This document shows, piece after piece, positions 12,682 through 22,348 of a DNA stretch of 64,000 nucleotides. The stretch lies in the NCBI GenBank assembly GCA_010015655.1, contig ML976666.1:238153-302152 (forward strand), given 5' to 3'. The DNA comes from Bimuria novae-zelandiae CBS 107.79. Lineage: Eukaryota > Ascomycota > Dothideomycetes > Pleosporales > Didymosphaeriaceae. Below the pieces are notes generated by a model. The model did not search any database. It had not been told where the DNA came from and worked only from the letters and a program-made list of their open reading frames with translations. A program made the position numbers and the translations under genes. How positions within the stretch are numbered: position 1 is the first letter of the stretch; each line of letters starts with the position of its first letter.

Positions 12682-12978
12682 TGTTAATACGGCAATAGGC
12701 TATTGGATCAAGACTTCGTTGCAACGATGTAGTACTGATTTGATTCTTGATTGCAGATCTATTGTAGTAGGCTGCTGTAAGAGGTATTTATTAAGCGTGG
12801 TTTGTTCCCTGCTAGCCTGATTAGGACTAGCGTAATAAACTACAGGCAAACTGCGCAATAAGCCGCAGGCAAACTGCATGGCGGTGAAAGCCGTAGCAGT
12901 GTTGCGCAGGTTTGAAACCACAGGCAAACTGCATGGCGGTGAAAGCCGTAGCAGTGTTGCGTAGGTTTGATACCAACA
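12682..12978 (-). repeat. Copia 5' LTR
   Basis: Second copy of the 297-bp LTR. Immediately to its left the minus-strand interior starts, as expected for the leader region of a minus-strand element. Confidence 0.9.
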
Positions 12979-13899
12979 TTAATAAGTTAATATTTAATAA
13001 AAAGAGTAGCTGGCGGCATAAGGCGTACGGACCTATTAGTTATAAAAGCTATTATACTTAAGATATAAAAAGAGGCTTAACTTAGGCTATATTACTGACG
13101 TATACAGTAGAGAATGGCTACTTGCCTTATACAGGAATAAAAGAAGGCTACTATAACTATAAGTAGTTTATTAAGTAGATTAAGGCTTAACTTATACCTA
13201 CTTTACGCTACTCTTACGGTCTACGCCTACTAGTAATTATAATAAATAATATTTCTATTTATATTAATAACAAGGTTCGCTATGTGCTTAAGCAGACTAG
13301 TTATATTATTTAGTATTTACTACTATATTTGCCTAATTATAACCTAATTAAGCTTACCTTCTTAGTGTTAAAGGCTTAGATCCGGCGTAACTACGTATAC
13401 ATAAGATAGCGGTTTAGGCGTAGTGGTTTTAGAGACTTCTTAAGGGCAGCAGTAAGGGAGAGTAAGTGCGATAGATTTATAAGAAAGCACTTTAAGTACG
13501 CCGCTAGCGGCTTATATATTAAATAAGAGGTCCTTAAGCGCGTACAGAGAGAGCTGAGGGACGAGCTGGCCTTTAACTGGGAGTAGTAGTAGTAGAATAC
13601 GTATGCAGCTGATAGTAGGTTTTCTAAAAAGTGTTTCTACTATACTATAGCTCCTTCTTACACGTCCTTGTTATACAGACTAGTAAGGCTCGTCGCTATT
13701 TAAAAGACTAGTTTAAACTTACGCAGATTATTAATAAAATACTAAATAATTTTATTCTTTAGCTTAAAGTTACGTATAGTAATAGAATAGAGCTCTCTAC
13801 TAGGCTTAGATATCTAATAAAGATCCCTAATCGTCTACCGTTGCTTAATCGCTACTTCTATTACTTTAATATAGTTCTCTTACTCGTCCGCTGGCTGCT

Positions 13900-15415
13900 A
13901 CGCGATTATCTAACTAAAGAAGTCTTTTATAGTGTCCCTAGTATCCTCACGCCCTGCACTAGTTACTGGACTTAACGATCGTGCAGGGACAGTCCGCTGA
14001 GCGCTCGGTGTAACCGTAGGAAGAGGATGAGGTAGTGTAGCAGGCGGTAGTTGACCTAGTGGAGGCAGAACACCAGGAGCGTGCTGGTGAGCGTATGGCC
14101 ATTAAGCCACGCCAAACGGGACTTAGTTACGGCGTAAGCCACGATCTAGCCTGCGCTGCTTCCTCCTCTCCTCGCGATCCTCGTCTTCTTCCTCCATTCG
14201 CCGCATCTAAGACTTGACTCTCCGCAGCTCTATATCCTTGCGCAAGCGCTTTAGCTTCTCCTCCTTAGAGTCTAACGTTGATAACTTCCTCTTGCCCTTG
14301 CGTTTGCGTGTGTGGCGATCCACCCGGAGTTTATTACCTGTACAGCGACGCCAATAGTCGACAAGCTGGTGAGGCGGAAACTCGACACTAACACCACTCT
14401 GGCCTTCAATCTTGCGCCTAGCCCAAGTCTCGCTGTTAACAGGGCGGATTTCGAAATGCTCACGAGTCGTAGGATTAACCCAGCACTAATAGCTATAGTT
14501 ATTATAAAGAAGCTCGTTACAAATCTAGCAATTATAGAGGTGGCTAATAAAATTAGCGATAGAGAAGATAGCTTCTACCTGCTCTTATTACCTTGCTTCT
14601 TTTAAGAGCCTCGAGGTCCTACTACTAACAATAGCAGGAGATTCTAGCCTGTTAAAAGATAGCTTATTAATAGAGCAATTGCGTAAGAAGGCCTTTTAAA
14701 AGGTAATAGCCTTAACTTACACCTCTACTCTAAATTCTACGTAATTAACTCTCTTAAACAGGCGTATATAATAATTTACGACTTTAAGTAGGTGCTCGCT
14801 AGTAAAAATACTAAAATTATTAAATAGAACGCTCTTTTAGGTTCTCTTTAGTACTACGCGAAACGTAATAGCCTGGCTAATAATATAGTGCTCTTTACCC
14901 TTAAGCTCTAACGCTAGATTGCTAATTAAGGCCTTTATTTTATCCTCTATCTAATAGCTAAGAAACTAAGAGTGGTAACTACTATCTACGTCCTTAACTT
15001 TGCTGAACTTGTTGACTTGCAGATTGTACTCGAACTCTATATTGTATATAGGCTCTTCGGGCACTGGCGACGACTAAGGTAGAGCCGGGGGCTCTGGCGG
15101 CGTAGATAGCAGATCTAAAACTTTAACTTTGGCGGCCTCTAGCTTTGGTGAGCTAATTAGGGCGGTAGCAGGCTATTCTGGCGGGTTTCTTAATGGTTTA
15201 TTTGGGGGCTTCTTTAACTGCTTTGGCGCCCTCCTACGACCACTCTCCGCGGCTTTTAGCGGTGGTTTTTTGGCAGCTAAGCCGTCAGTGACGACATGGG
15301 TGATAGGTGTACGCCAACAGACTCGCAACTCACGCGCTGCCTTCTGTGTAGGCCTTCTAGCAGTACCAGCTTTGCTACGAGTAGTTACGCCGGCTCGGGC
15401 GGCTAGGGGGACCAT
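13900..15415 (-). pseudogene. Second ORF relic of element A (unknown product)
   Basis: Minus-strand relic converging on the transposase. It opens with an 80-codon stretch from 15415 (MVPLAARAGVTTRSKAG...) that is very basic and Pro/Ala/Lys-rich, like a disordered or DNA-binding tail. After stops it continues with an ordered-looking segment (IYNIEFEYNLQVNKFSKVKDVD, then IEDKIKALISNLALELKGKEHYI). Further left a Lys/Arg/Glu-rich coiled-coil-like part appears near 14,170-14,290. I do not recognise a family. Its place relative to the transposase matches the second ORF of element B, suggesting an accessory gene of this transposon type. Confidence 0.5.
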
Positions 15416-15428
15416 TACAACTCAGATT

Positions 15429-15622
15429 TGCAAACTACAACACTAAAAAAGTCAGTATACGCGTTTTATATGCCGCTCTATAGCCTTAATAAAACCTTAC
15501 CACTATATAGGGCATGCGTGGGCTGTCGACGCGGTATATCCACGATTTCCGAGCTCCCATAGAAAATTGAGGGGGCGCGTTGAAGTTGCCAATGCGCGCC
15601 AAGACTTTCGCGGATTTCTGCA
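15429..15622 (-). repeat. Right terminal inverted repeat of element A
   Basis: Reverse complement of 6332-6526, about 194 bp, ending GGATTTCTGCA followed by the TA duplication. Confidence 0.85.
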
Positions 15623-15633
15623 TATTGTCGTTT

Positions 15634-15657
15634 CCGAAATACCGTCCCGCCCCACTT
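15634..15657 (+). repeat. Inner left terminal inverted repeat of element B
   Basis: A 24-bp sequence starting ccgaaataccgtcccgcccc, identical to the reverse complement of 18950-18973. Confidence 0.8.
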
Positions 15658-15766
15658 TGGCGGATTTTTCTGTCAGCACTTAGTAATCGGTTCCTCACCA
15701 ACACTTTCGTACACCTGTTTTGTGAGCGATAAAATGATTACACGGAATATTCACCCTAGGTAAATA

Positions 15767-16815
15767 ATGCCGCAGGATCTAGGGAGACCTACTAGACACC
15801 ACCTATAATAATTACTTATCTAGGCTATTATAGATCGCGTTAACAATAGGAAAAATAATAAAGCTATCTATAGAGAGCTTAGCGTCGACCCAAAAACAGT
15901 ACGCAAATACAGGCTTAACCTAAAGGCCTTTAGTAAGCTAATTAGGCTAAGATACGTACGTCGTGGCAGGCTACCTCTACTTAAGTAATACTATAGAGAC
16001 GCGCTACTTAAGATGCTGCGTAGCAAGCTAATATCTTATATAGATAAGATGCAGGACTTCTTGTATAATAAGTACGACGTTAAGGTATCCCTTATAACTC
16101 TAGACAGAGAGCTTAAAGCCATGCGATAGAGTAGGAAGGCAGTCTTAAAAGTAGCTAAGAAGCGTTATAAGGGTTTCTATTAAACCTTTTAAGCGCGTTA
16201 CTAGTAAATCTATTAACCTAATTAAATTATCTATTTTAATAAGAGCGCTTGCAACGAGCGTACAGGGGATTAAAAGTATAGCTAGAGTAAAGTTAATATA
16301 GCCTGCCACGTTAGCTACTTAGCTAAGCGCTTAGAGAGGTAGAGCTTACTACTAATTATAGATAATAATAGATACCTTGCCTATACAATTTTTTAGGGAG
16401 CAATTACTGCGGAGCTAATAGAGGACTTTATTACTAATTAAGTACTCCTACACTATAGTCCTTGGCCAGGAAAACGCTTAGTAATAGTCCTCAACAACGC
16501 GTCTATCTATTAATTAGTGAGGCTAGCTAATATATGCGCAGAGGCAGGCGTAATTATAGAGTTTCTATCTCCTTACTTACCTAATATAAATCTAATTAAG
16601 CAGACTTTTAAGGCGTTAAAGACTTAGATCTGGCGGCATTACCAAGGCGCTAAGGCGTACGATAAATTTAAGTATTTTCTAAAGAAAGCTATATTACGTA
16701 TATACTATAAAAGCTCTATAGGTAACTTTTTTAGGTACTATAAGTAGGCGCTATAAAGGTATTATACTATAGTTAATAGTATATATTTAGTATTCGCCGG
16801 AGTGGTTTTATACTA
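15767..16815 (+). pseudogene. Tc1/mariner (DDE) transposase relic of element B
   Basis: It begins ATGCCGCAGGATC and reads, with stops, as a roughly 350-codon transposase. The N-terminal half contains an HTH-like segment (NKAIYRELSVDPKTVRKYRLNL). The core contains GAITAELIEDFI near 16,400-16,430, VIVLNNASI near 16,485-16,510, and LSPYLPNINLIKQTFKALK near 16,565-16,620. Family members have Asp at the first Asn of LNN and Asp/Glu in the last block; here they are Asn and Lys through G-to-A changes. The catalytic triad is therefore destroyed. The family assignment rests on this motif order. Confidence 0.8.
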
Positions 16816-17149
16816 TCGTTAGTAGTATATAGTTAGATATATTCTGTCAGAGTTAGTTTTAAAGATCAGAAATCTAGCACCTGCTATAATATAAATATAA
16901 TAATCTTATAGTAGTGCAAGGGTAATCTAAGGCTGCTAAATTAATTGCCGTTATCTATTTTAGTATAGCTAGCGTGGTGGTAGAGTTGCAGAGAGTAAGG
17001 CGTACGGTAAGCAGATAAGGCGAGAAAGTTAGTGTTTAATTATACGAACAAGGTAATCATATCGGGCGATATCTATAGGATATGGCCCGTGCCCTACGCG
17101 TTAAAGATAACACCTCTACGCCCTCTGCTCGATCACCTCTACACGATCA

Positions 17150-18842
17150 CCTCTACACGATTGTCTCTCCGCCCTCTGCCTAAGTAGCTCTCAGCTGCTG
17201 TTTCTGCTCATTATCTTGCCGCTGTAGCTCCCTACATGCCTCTCGATCACTCTCTGAAAGTCCAGGATACTAGAGTTGCCACTGAAATGCCATTTTACGG
17301 AGTCGCAAAAGCAGTGCGATTGGCAGCTCAAAATCATCTCTCTAAATCTCGTACGGCATGCCTGTATCAGATCCATCCATCAGCATGTTCAGATCGATCC
17401 GCCTAGCCTTAACAACCCTTCTAAATACCGTCCTAATCTCTAGCACCTCTGCAGCCATTGCCTAATCTATCCACCAGTCAAAGAAGTGCCGAGTCTAATA
17501 TAAGAGCTCCATGTTATTCTCGTACGTCAGATCTCTCCATGTTAGATCTTTCCACGCTGGCGCTGGCACGCTCAGAGCACTCGCAAAGCTAACAGCAGGC
17601 GCTGCAGGTATAGGTGCCTGCCATGCAAGTAGCTAACTTTGTGCTAACTAACTAACAGACAGCGCGCTGGCAGCAATCGCGCTCATAAAGCTATCCGCTG
17701 TAAATATAGACGCAGACGCCGAGCCCTGTTGCGCCTTCTCCTTTACCTTCTCTTTCGCCTTCAGGTCCCTCGCTGTACGCAGAGCAAGGCGTACAGTATC
17801 GTCTGGCACGTCGACGCTGCACCTCTCGAGGCTGATGTTGCGCGCCCACATGGCCACAATATTACTGCTCACTGGGAAATGGTTCTCAAATCGATCGGGC
17901 TGGCCAGGCGTACGCTGGACCCAGCAGACGTACGGGTAGTTGCCACAGTGGGTATCCTGGCACCTCCACTTATCGCGGATAGCTATTAAAGGTCCCTCAG
18001 CGACAGCATGGCCAGCAAGGATCTCTGGCAGCTCTTGTAGCTGCCTTTGTGTTGCAGTAAGTCGAACCTGGCCCTGGGAGCTGGACGAGCCTCTGCTACG
18101 TTGTTAGCCTATAGGACTAATTACCTCTATAGACTTAGTAGTAAGCGTCGCGTCAAAGTTAAAATACATTATATTAATTAAGGACTCCCTTAGGTGCTAC
18201 GCGTGCTCCACTAGTAGCGTCTCCACGCTTAAGCAATTACTATAGCTTCTACCTCTCTAGGGTCTTTTGCCTATACGCGTAGCTAGAAACGTCCCTAATT
18301 ATTACTTTCTACGGCGGAGTTGTCTCTATAGCTAAGTCTTGAGCGACCTTATCTACCTATATCTAAAGCTAACTAGCGTAGTAGTGCTCCGGGATAAACT
18401 CTATATCAAATCTTAGCTTATAGAGCTCCTTTTTAGGACCTACAAAGGCCTGCCAGCGGCAAGTAACATACGGCGACTCTGCTTCGGATACCCTAGTAGC
18501 TAATTTTAGCTCATCTTCCTAAGTTTCTCCCTGCGTAGGGTTGCTAATTAGATTAGATATACATCCGCTAGGCGGGTCACTAGGCAGGTCACTAGGTAGA
18601 TTACTAAATAATACAATTGCTGGCAATGGCTGCGCAGACAGAGGCTCGATATCCTAATTAAAGCTAACTAGATTAGATACAGCGTTGCCTTCCGCCGGAG
18701 GAGGAGCCTTCTTGGATACTTTTCTCCGTGACTTAGCACCTTTAGCAGCTGCTGCAGGCGCCCAGCGCGCACGTTTTAAAGGATTTTAACCCCCGTTAAA
18801 TAGCTAGGTAGCTGTACGCTTACGTTGACTACGCGGCAGCAT
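17150..18842 (-). pseudogene. Second ORF relic of element B (unknown product)
   Basis: Minus-strand relic starting ATGCTGCCGCGTAG at 18842, converging on the transposase. The N-terminal part is basic and Ala/Lys-rich (PKRARWAPAAAAKGAK-like, after stops). A middle part reads YVTCRWQAFVGPKKELYKLRFDIEF. Two uninterrupted segments follow: 17648-17872, a Lys/Glu/Ala-rich helical stretch, and 17191-17376, containing FREMILSCQSHCF. No family is recognised. Less RIP-damaged GC-rich patches are kept in the 3' half (about 17,400-18,060). Confidence 0.5.
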
Positions 18843-18949
18843 AATATAGGTATTAATATAGGGTGAATGTTCGCTGTAATTATTGTTTTACTAACAAATT
18901 GGGTGATAGAAAATATTTTCCGGGAAGCTAGGTCCACTTCGGCTGCCCG

Positions 18950-18973
18950 AAGTGGGGCGGGACGGTATTTCGG
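18950..18973 (-). repeat. Right terminal inverted repeat of element B
   Basis: Reverse complement of 15634-15657 (24/24). An adjacent short hairpin, cacttcgg/ccgaagtg, lies at about 18,935-18,955. Confidence 0.8.
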
Positions 18974-19139
18974 AGAGCACCGATATAACAGATTCTTCGG
19001 AGCCGCGGTCATCACCATCGGCAAAAATGATTCACCGATTCGAGCGCTGCCAAGACATGCAGAACCAAAACAAATAAGTTGTGTATCTCAACTACGTGAT
19101 CATCTTCCCTGGTGTTGCCCTTCGTTTCGTGACGTTGAT

Positions 19140-21668
19140 TTACTTTGGTGGTTCCACTCCCTTCAAATTCCGATATAAGAAATCCCTCGTCCTTCTCAAG
19201 GCATACGAGTCGGTCGTTGCCACCCCATGCTCTCCGCCCGGAATAAACAACAAGTCATAATCTTTATCCGCTCTATTCAGCGCATTGACAACCTGCATCG
19301 TGCTCGCCGGATCCACATTCGTATCCAGCTCTCCAACACTCAGCAGCAACTTCCCCTTCAACTTTTCCGCATTCGCAACATTGGAGCTATCCTCGTAACT
19401 CTGGTCCACGGGGTACCCCATCCACGCCTCGTTCCACCACAACTTATCCATGCGGTTATCGTGGCATCCACAGTCTGCAGCAGCGACGCTGTAGAAGTCA
19501 TTGTGGAAGAGGAGAGCACCCATTGCGTTTTGGCCGCCTGCAGAGCCACCGTAGACACCGACGCGGTCGATGTCCATCCAGGGGCGTGTCGATGCCGCGG
19601 CTTTCATCCAGGCGATGCGGTCGGGGAAGCCTGCGTCTTTGAGGTTCTTGTATGCGACGTCGTGGAAGGGTTTGGAGCGCCAGTTTGTGCCCATGCCGTC
19701 GATGAGGACGACGACGAATCCCTCGTTTGCAATGTGATGCGCTTCGTCGTGTGACATGTATGCCTTCGGCACGTAGAAGTCCTGTGGGCCGGCGTAGATT
19801 TTCTCGATGACGGGATATTTTGTGCTGTTGTCCATCTCGTAGGGGCGGAAGATCAGGCCGTAGATTAGTGTGGTGTTGTCTCTGCCTGGCGCTGCGAAGC
19901 GCTCTGGGATGGGCCAGAGCTTGTAGTCCAAGTTTCCTGCCGAGACGTCGGTCGTCATGTTGCCTGTTTCGGCGTCGCGCGTGACGGTCTTTTCAGCCAT
20001 GTCCATGCGTGACCAGGAGTCTGTAAACGTTTTACGGTCGTCGCTGAAGTACCATGAGTGGTCGCCGTCGCCTTCTGTTAGGATCTTGAAGCCTGAGCCA
20101 TCGAAGTTTACGCGCGCCAGGTGGGCATAGTACGGGTCCTGCCCCGGCATTGCGCCCATTACTTTGATCCAGATTTGCCGTTTCGCTTCGTCCACATAGT
20201 CGACAGACCGCACTAGCCATTCCCCTTTCGTGATTTGGTTCTTCACCTTCCCAGTCTTCATGTCGTAGAGGTAGAGGTGGTTCCAGCCGTCACGTTCGCT
20301 AGCCCAAACCAACTCGCTCGAGTTCGAGCTGGTGAGCTCTCGGTAGTAGAGTTTGTTCGAGTAATCAATGAACGTGTTGCTCTTCTCCTCGATTACGGCT
20401 CGCACGTCTCCTTGGGTGTTCATGCCGACGACACGGATAACCTGGTGGCCCCTTTGATTGTACAGGAAGCGGAATTCGGTGCCTTCCACATTCCACCCTC
20501 CATCCAGTTCATAAAGCTCGTACGGATTGTCGAACAGCGCGTTGTCGGTCGAAATCTCGCGCTGCTTCGTCAAATCGAACATTCGAGGTCGATTAATAGT
20601 CACATTGTCACCAGGTTTCAGGTACTGAAACTGATGCAAGCGGGGTTGAAGCTGATCGTAAGGGCTCGACTCGACCTCATAGACGGTGTGGTCCTGAGCT
20701 GGCGTATACTGAACAACAACGACGAACTTATTGTTTGGCGAAGGGTAAGTCAGATTGCTGAAGGGGCTGGCTTCCGTTCCCGTTGTGGACATTTGGATTT
20801 CCTCCCCATTCGTACGCCGGAACCACACATTATTGTCTCTGAAGAAGACACCGGAGTCATCAATCGTCCCGTTGCTCTGGCGCTTGGGTAAGGTGCCCGG
20901 AGCCTCAGCCAGAAGTTTCGGTGCAAGGAACCCCTCCTCAATGACAGCTGTCTTCTTCTCAGACGCAGCCGCGAAGCTCGCAATCGCCTCACCATCCCCA
21001 GCTTTTGTAACTCGCCAGACATGGCCCTCATAAGTATGTTGACTCTTGGCCTGTCCGGGTTCAACGTCTTGATAATGCTCCTTTCTACCAGAATGATTTA
21101 TCCAATATAACGACACTCGCCATTTTGTGCGGTTGACGAATTTGATTGCCGTCTGTTTCGGGGTCTCAGTCATATGTCGTTCCTCGGCCAATGGCTTCAA
21201 CATCTCCGTGGCGTCCCCCTCTTGAATGTCGTCCTGGATTGAGGCTAAAATGCCGTCCTTCGTCCACTCCCAATTCTTCTCCCCGGCACGAAACTTCACA
21301 GTCGCGCAGTCATCACTGGCATCAATCCATTCGAAAGGAAGATTCGAAGCTGAAGCCTCAACTCCCTGCTGCCTGAGCGCCTTCGCCACTCCATCGTGGT
21401 CAAAGGCCGGCTGGCGCAGGCCCTGGTCTGGGTTGATGTAGACGAACGTTGAATCATCCGGCGCATTGCTCTCCCGGAACCAGAATTTATTACTGCCTGA
21501 AATCCAATGAGGCCGCATTGCTGATGATTGCATATGCGCATCTCGATCTTTTGGCGCAATGTTGGTGGTGTACTTGTATGTGGAAAAGTCTTGTAAAGTG
21601 GAGGCTCCAGGTATAGAAACTAAAAATAAAGAAAAAGCAAAATTCATGTAGCGAATGTATGCCCCCAT
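19140..21668 (-). CDS. Secreted S9-family serine peptidase (dipeptidyl-peptidase IV-like)
   Basis: An intact single-exon gene of 842 residues. The second Met (residue 8, MNFAFSLFLVSIPGAS) begins a typical signal peptide and may be the true start. Residues about 100-560 form a DPP IV-type beta-propeller region; the last 260 residues are an alpha/beta hydrolase. The nucleophile elbow is GGSAGG (Ser709), not the GWSYGG of classical DPP IV. The charge relay is completed by Asp782 in GELDTNVDP and His814 in GGEHGV. No transmembrane helix follows the signal, so an extracellular prolyl-type dipeptidase role is inferred. Its stop codon lies only about 145 bp from the end of element B, yet the reading frame is undamaged. 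A divergent S9 hydrolase with another specificity remains possible. Confidence 0.88.
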   Translation of the reverse strand: MGAYIRYMNFAFSLFLVSIPGASTLQDFSTYKYTTNIAPKDRDAHMQSSAMRPHWISGSNKFWFRESNAPDDSTFVYINPDQGLRQPAFDHDGVAKALRQQGVEASASNLPFEWIDASDDCATVKFRAGEKNWEWTKDGILASIQDDIQEGDATEMLKPLAEERHMTETPKQTAIKFVNRTKWRVSLYWINHSGRKEHYQDVEPGQAKSQHTYEGHVWRVTKAGDGEAIASFAAASEKKTAVIEEGFLAPKLLAEAPGTLPKRQSNGTIDDSGVFFRDNNVWFRRTNGEEIQMSTTGTEASPFSNLTYPSPNNKFVVVVQYTPAQDHTVYEVESSPYDQLQPRLHQFQYLKPGDNVTINRPRMFDLTKQREISTDNALFDNPYELYELDGGWNVEGTEFRFLYNQRGHQVIRVVGMNTQGDVRAVIEEKSNTFIDYSNKLYYRELTSSNSSELVWASERDGWNHLYLYDMKTGKVKNQITKGEWLVRSVDYVDEAKRQIWIKVMGAMPGQDPYYAHLARVNFDGSGFKILTEGDGDHSWYFSDDRKTFTDSWSRMDMAEKTVTRDAETGNMTTDVSAGNLDYKLWPIPERFAAPGRDNTTLIYGLIFRPYEMDNSTKYPVIEKIYAGPQDFYVPKAYMSHDEAHHIANEGFVVVLIDGMGTNWRSKPFHDVAYKNLKDAGFPDRIAWMKAAASTRPWMDIDRVGVYGGSAGGQNAMGALLFHNDFYSVAAADCGCHDNRMDKLWWNEAWMGYPVDQSYEDSSNVANAEKLKGKLLLSVGELDTNVDPASTMQVVNALNRADKDYDLLFIPGGEHGVATTDSYALRRTRDFLYRNLKGVEPPK

Positions 21669-21899
21669 GATTAAGCAGAAATTAATAACCGTAGTTGCCT
21701 AGGATGACTGCATAGAACCCAAACGGGGAAACGGTGCACCACGTGACAATACCCAATAAACGAAGGATAGGTAGAGTCGATGCAAAAGCGAACGGTGGGA
21801 TCACTGGAAACGAAATCGCAAACTATCATACTTAAATAACTATCTGTACTCGGTGTAGTTTATGCTGTTCGGCCAAGACTCCTGAACATTAATTAGGAT

Positions 21900-22348
21900 C
21901 CCACTCTTTCGAGGCTACCGTGCCCGACGGGCTCGTGCACCGCGCGGGCTCGTGCACTACCCTACTAAACAACGCGTCTATCTTAACTTTTTTAATACAT
22001 AATAACTATACTATTATAGCACTAATTAATAAGGTAATTATAAATTTAGAATTACGTAAAGCTAGTAATAATTTTAGTTTTTAAAGTACTACAAAAAATA
22101 TAGTGTATTATATTTAATACTAAGCTAAAGGTAAAACTACTAAATAGGCCCTTAGGTGGTTAAGTACGCTATATAATAATTACTTAGCCTATAATAAGAG
22201 GAGGGACTTATAAAGTATATTAAAGGGTTTATAGCTTATAGGCTACCTCTTATTGTAACGAGGTAGGCACGGTCGAACACGTGGCCTTCTCTCGCTTATA
22301 GAGGTTCCGGCTAGGCTAGGATCAAACACTAGCGCTAGTGGCTGACCC
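21900..22348 (+). pseudogene. Pogo/Fot1-like transposase fragment, RIP-mutated and cut by the assembly gap
   Basis: AT-rich DNA following a GC-rich start with two copies of gggctcgtgcac (about 21,929-21,957). Read with stops and frame changes, it contains ALINKVIINLELRKASNNFSF and then EEGLIKYIKGFIAYRLPLI. These resemble the psq-type and CENP-B-type helix-turn-helix segments at the N-terminus of pogo-like transposases. The rest is unknown because the N-run starts at 22349. Tentative. Confidence 0.45.

Larger units (their letters stand above)
7050..12978 (-). mobile_element. Ty1/Copia LTR retrotransposon inserted in element A
   Basis: Two 297-bp direct LTRs (7050-7346 and 12682-12978), each starting TGTT and ending AACA, enclose 5.3 kb of RIP-mutated interior. 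A perfect 5-bp target duplication, ttaat, flanks it at 7045-7049 and 12979-12983. Coding similarity is on the minus strand, so the 5' LTR is the right-hand copy. Total length is 5,929 bp, normal for fungal Copia. Confidence 0.92.
6535..13586 (+). pseudogene. Mariner-type transposase relic of element A, split by Copia
   Basis: The 5' part (6535-7044) begins ATGTGTCGTGCC and contains a helix-turn-helix-like block: LNIHQFLQLGWHPEAIAARE, then SRTAVSNVAQNLREYGSVRS. The Copia element then intervenes. The 3' part (12984-13586) gives the catalytic core, with ENGYLPYTGIKEGYYNY, a strand ending VIIINNISI where the family has a catalytic Asp in place of the first Asn, and YLPNYNLIKLTF where the family has Asp and Glu. 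All these replacements are C-to-T or G-to-A changes. Several in-frame TAG/TAA codons are present. It ends FNWE followed by three stops at 13584-13592. Inactive beyond doubt; the family call follows from motif order and the TA target duplication. Confidence 0.75.
6332..15622. mobile_element. Element A: Tc1/mariner-type transposon with second ORF, interrupted by a Copia element
   Basis: The element starts TGCAGAAATCC and ends in its reverse complement, with the dinucleotide TA directly outside both ends (6330-6331 and 15623-15624), the target duplication expected of Tc1/mariner transposons. Its inverted repeats are unusually long, about 195 bp. Subtracting the Copia element and its 5-bp duplication leaves about 3,357 bp. 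The left half encodes a split mariner-type transposase on + and the right half a second relic ORF on -. The base composition is strongly TpA-biased except in the termini and in short GC-rich patches. Confidence 0.85.
6319..18996. mobile_element. Element B: Tc1/mariner-type transposon with second ORF, interrupted by element A
   Basis: The outer boundary is a 14-bp inverted repeat, agaatctgttatat, at 6319-6332 and (reversed) at 18983-18996. The inner terminus, a 24-bp inverted repeat starting ccgaaataccgtcccgcccc, is at 15634-15657 and 18950-18973; a further match, attcaccctA, lies about 100 bp inside each end. Element A sits at a TA between the left outer and inner parts. Removing A leaves about 3.36 kb. 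Whether the outer 14 bp belongs to the terminus or is a palindromic TA target cannot be decided: the joined outer sequences form a perfect 24-bp palindrome around TA. The body holds a transposase relic (+, 15767-16815) and a second relic ORF (-, 17150-18842). Both are riddled with stops. Confidence 0.7.
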
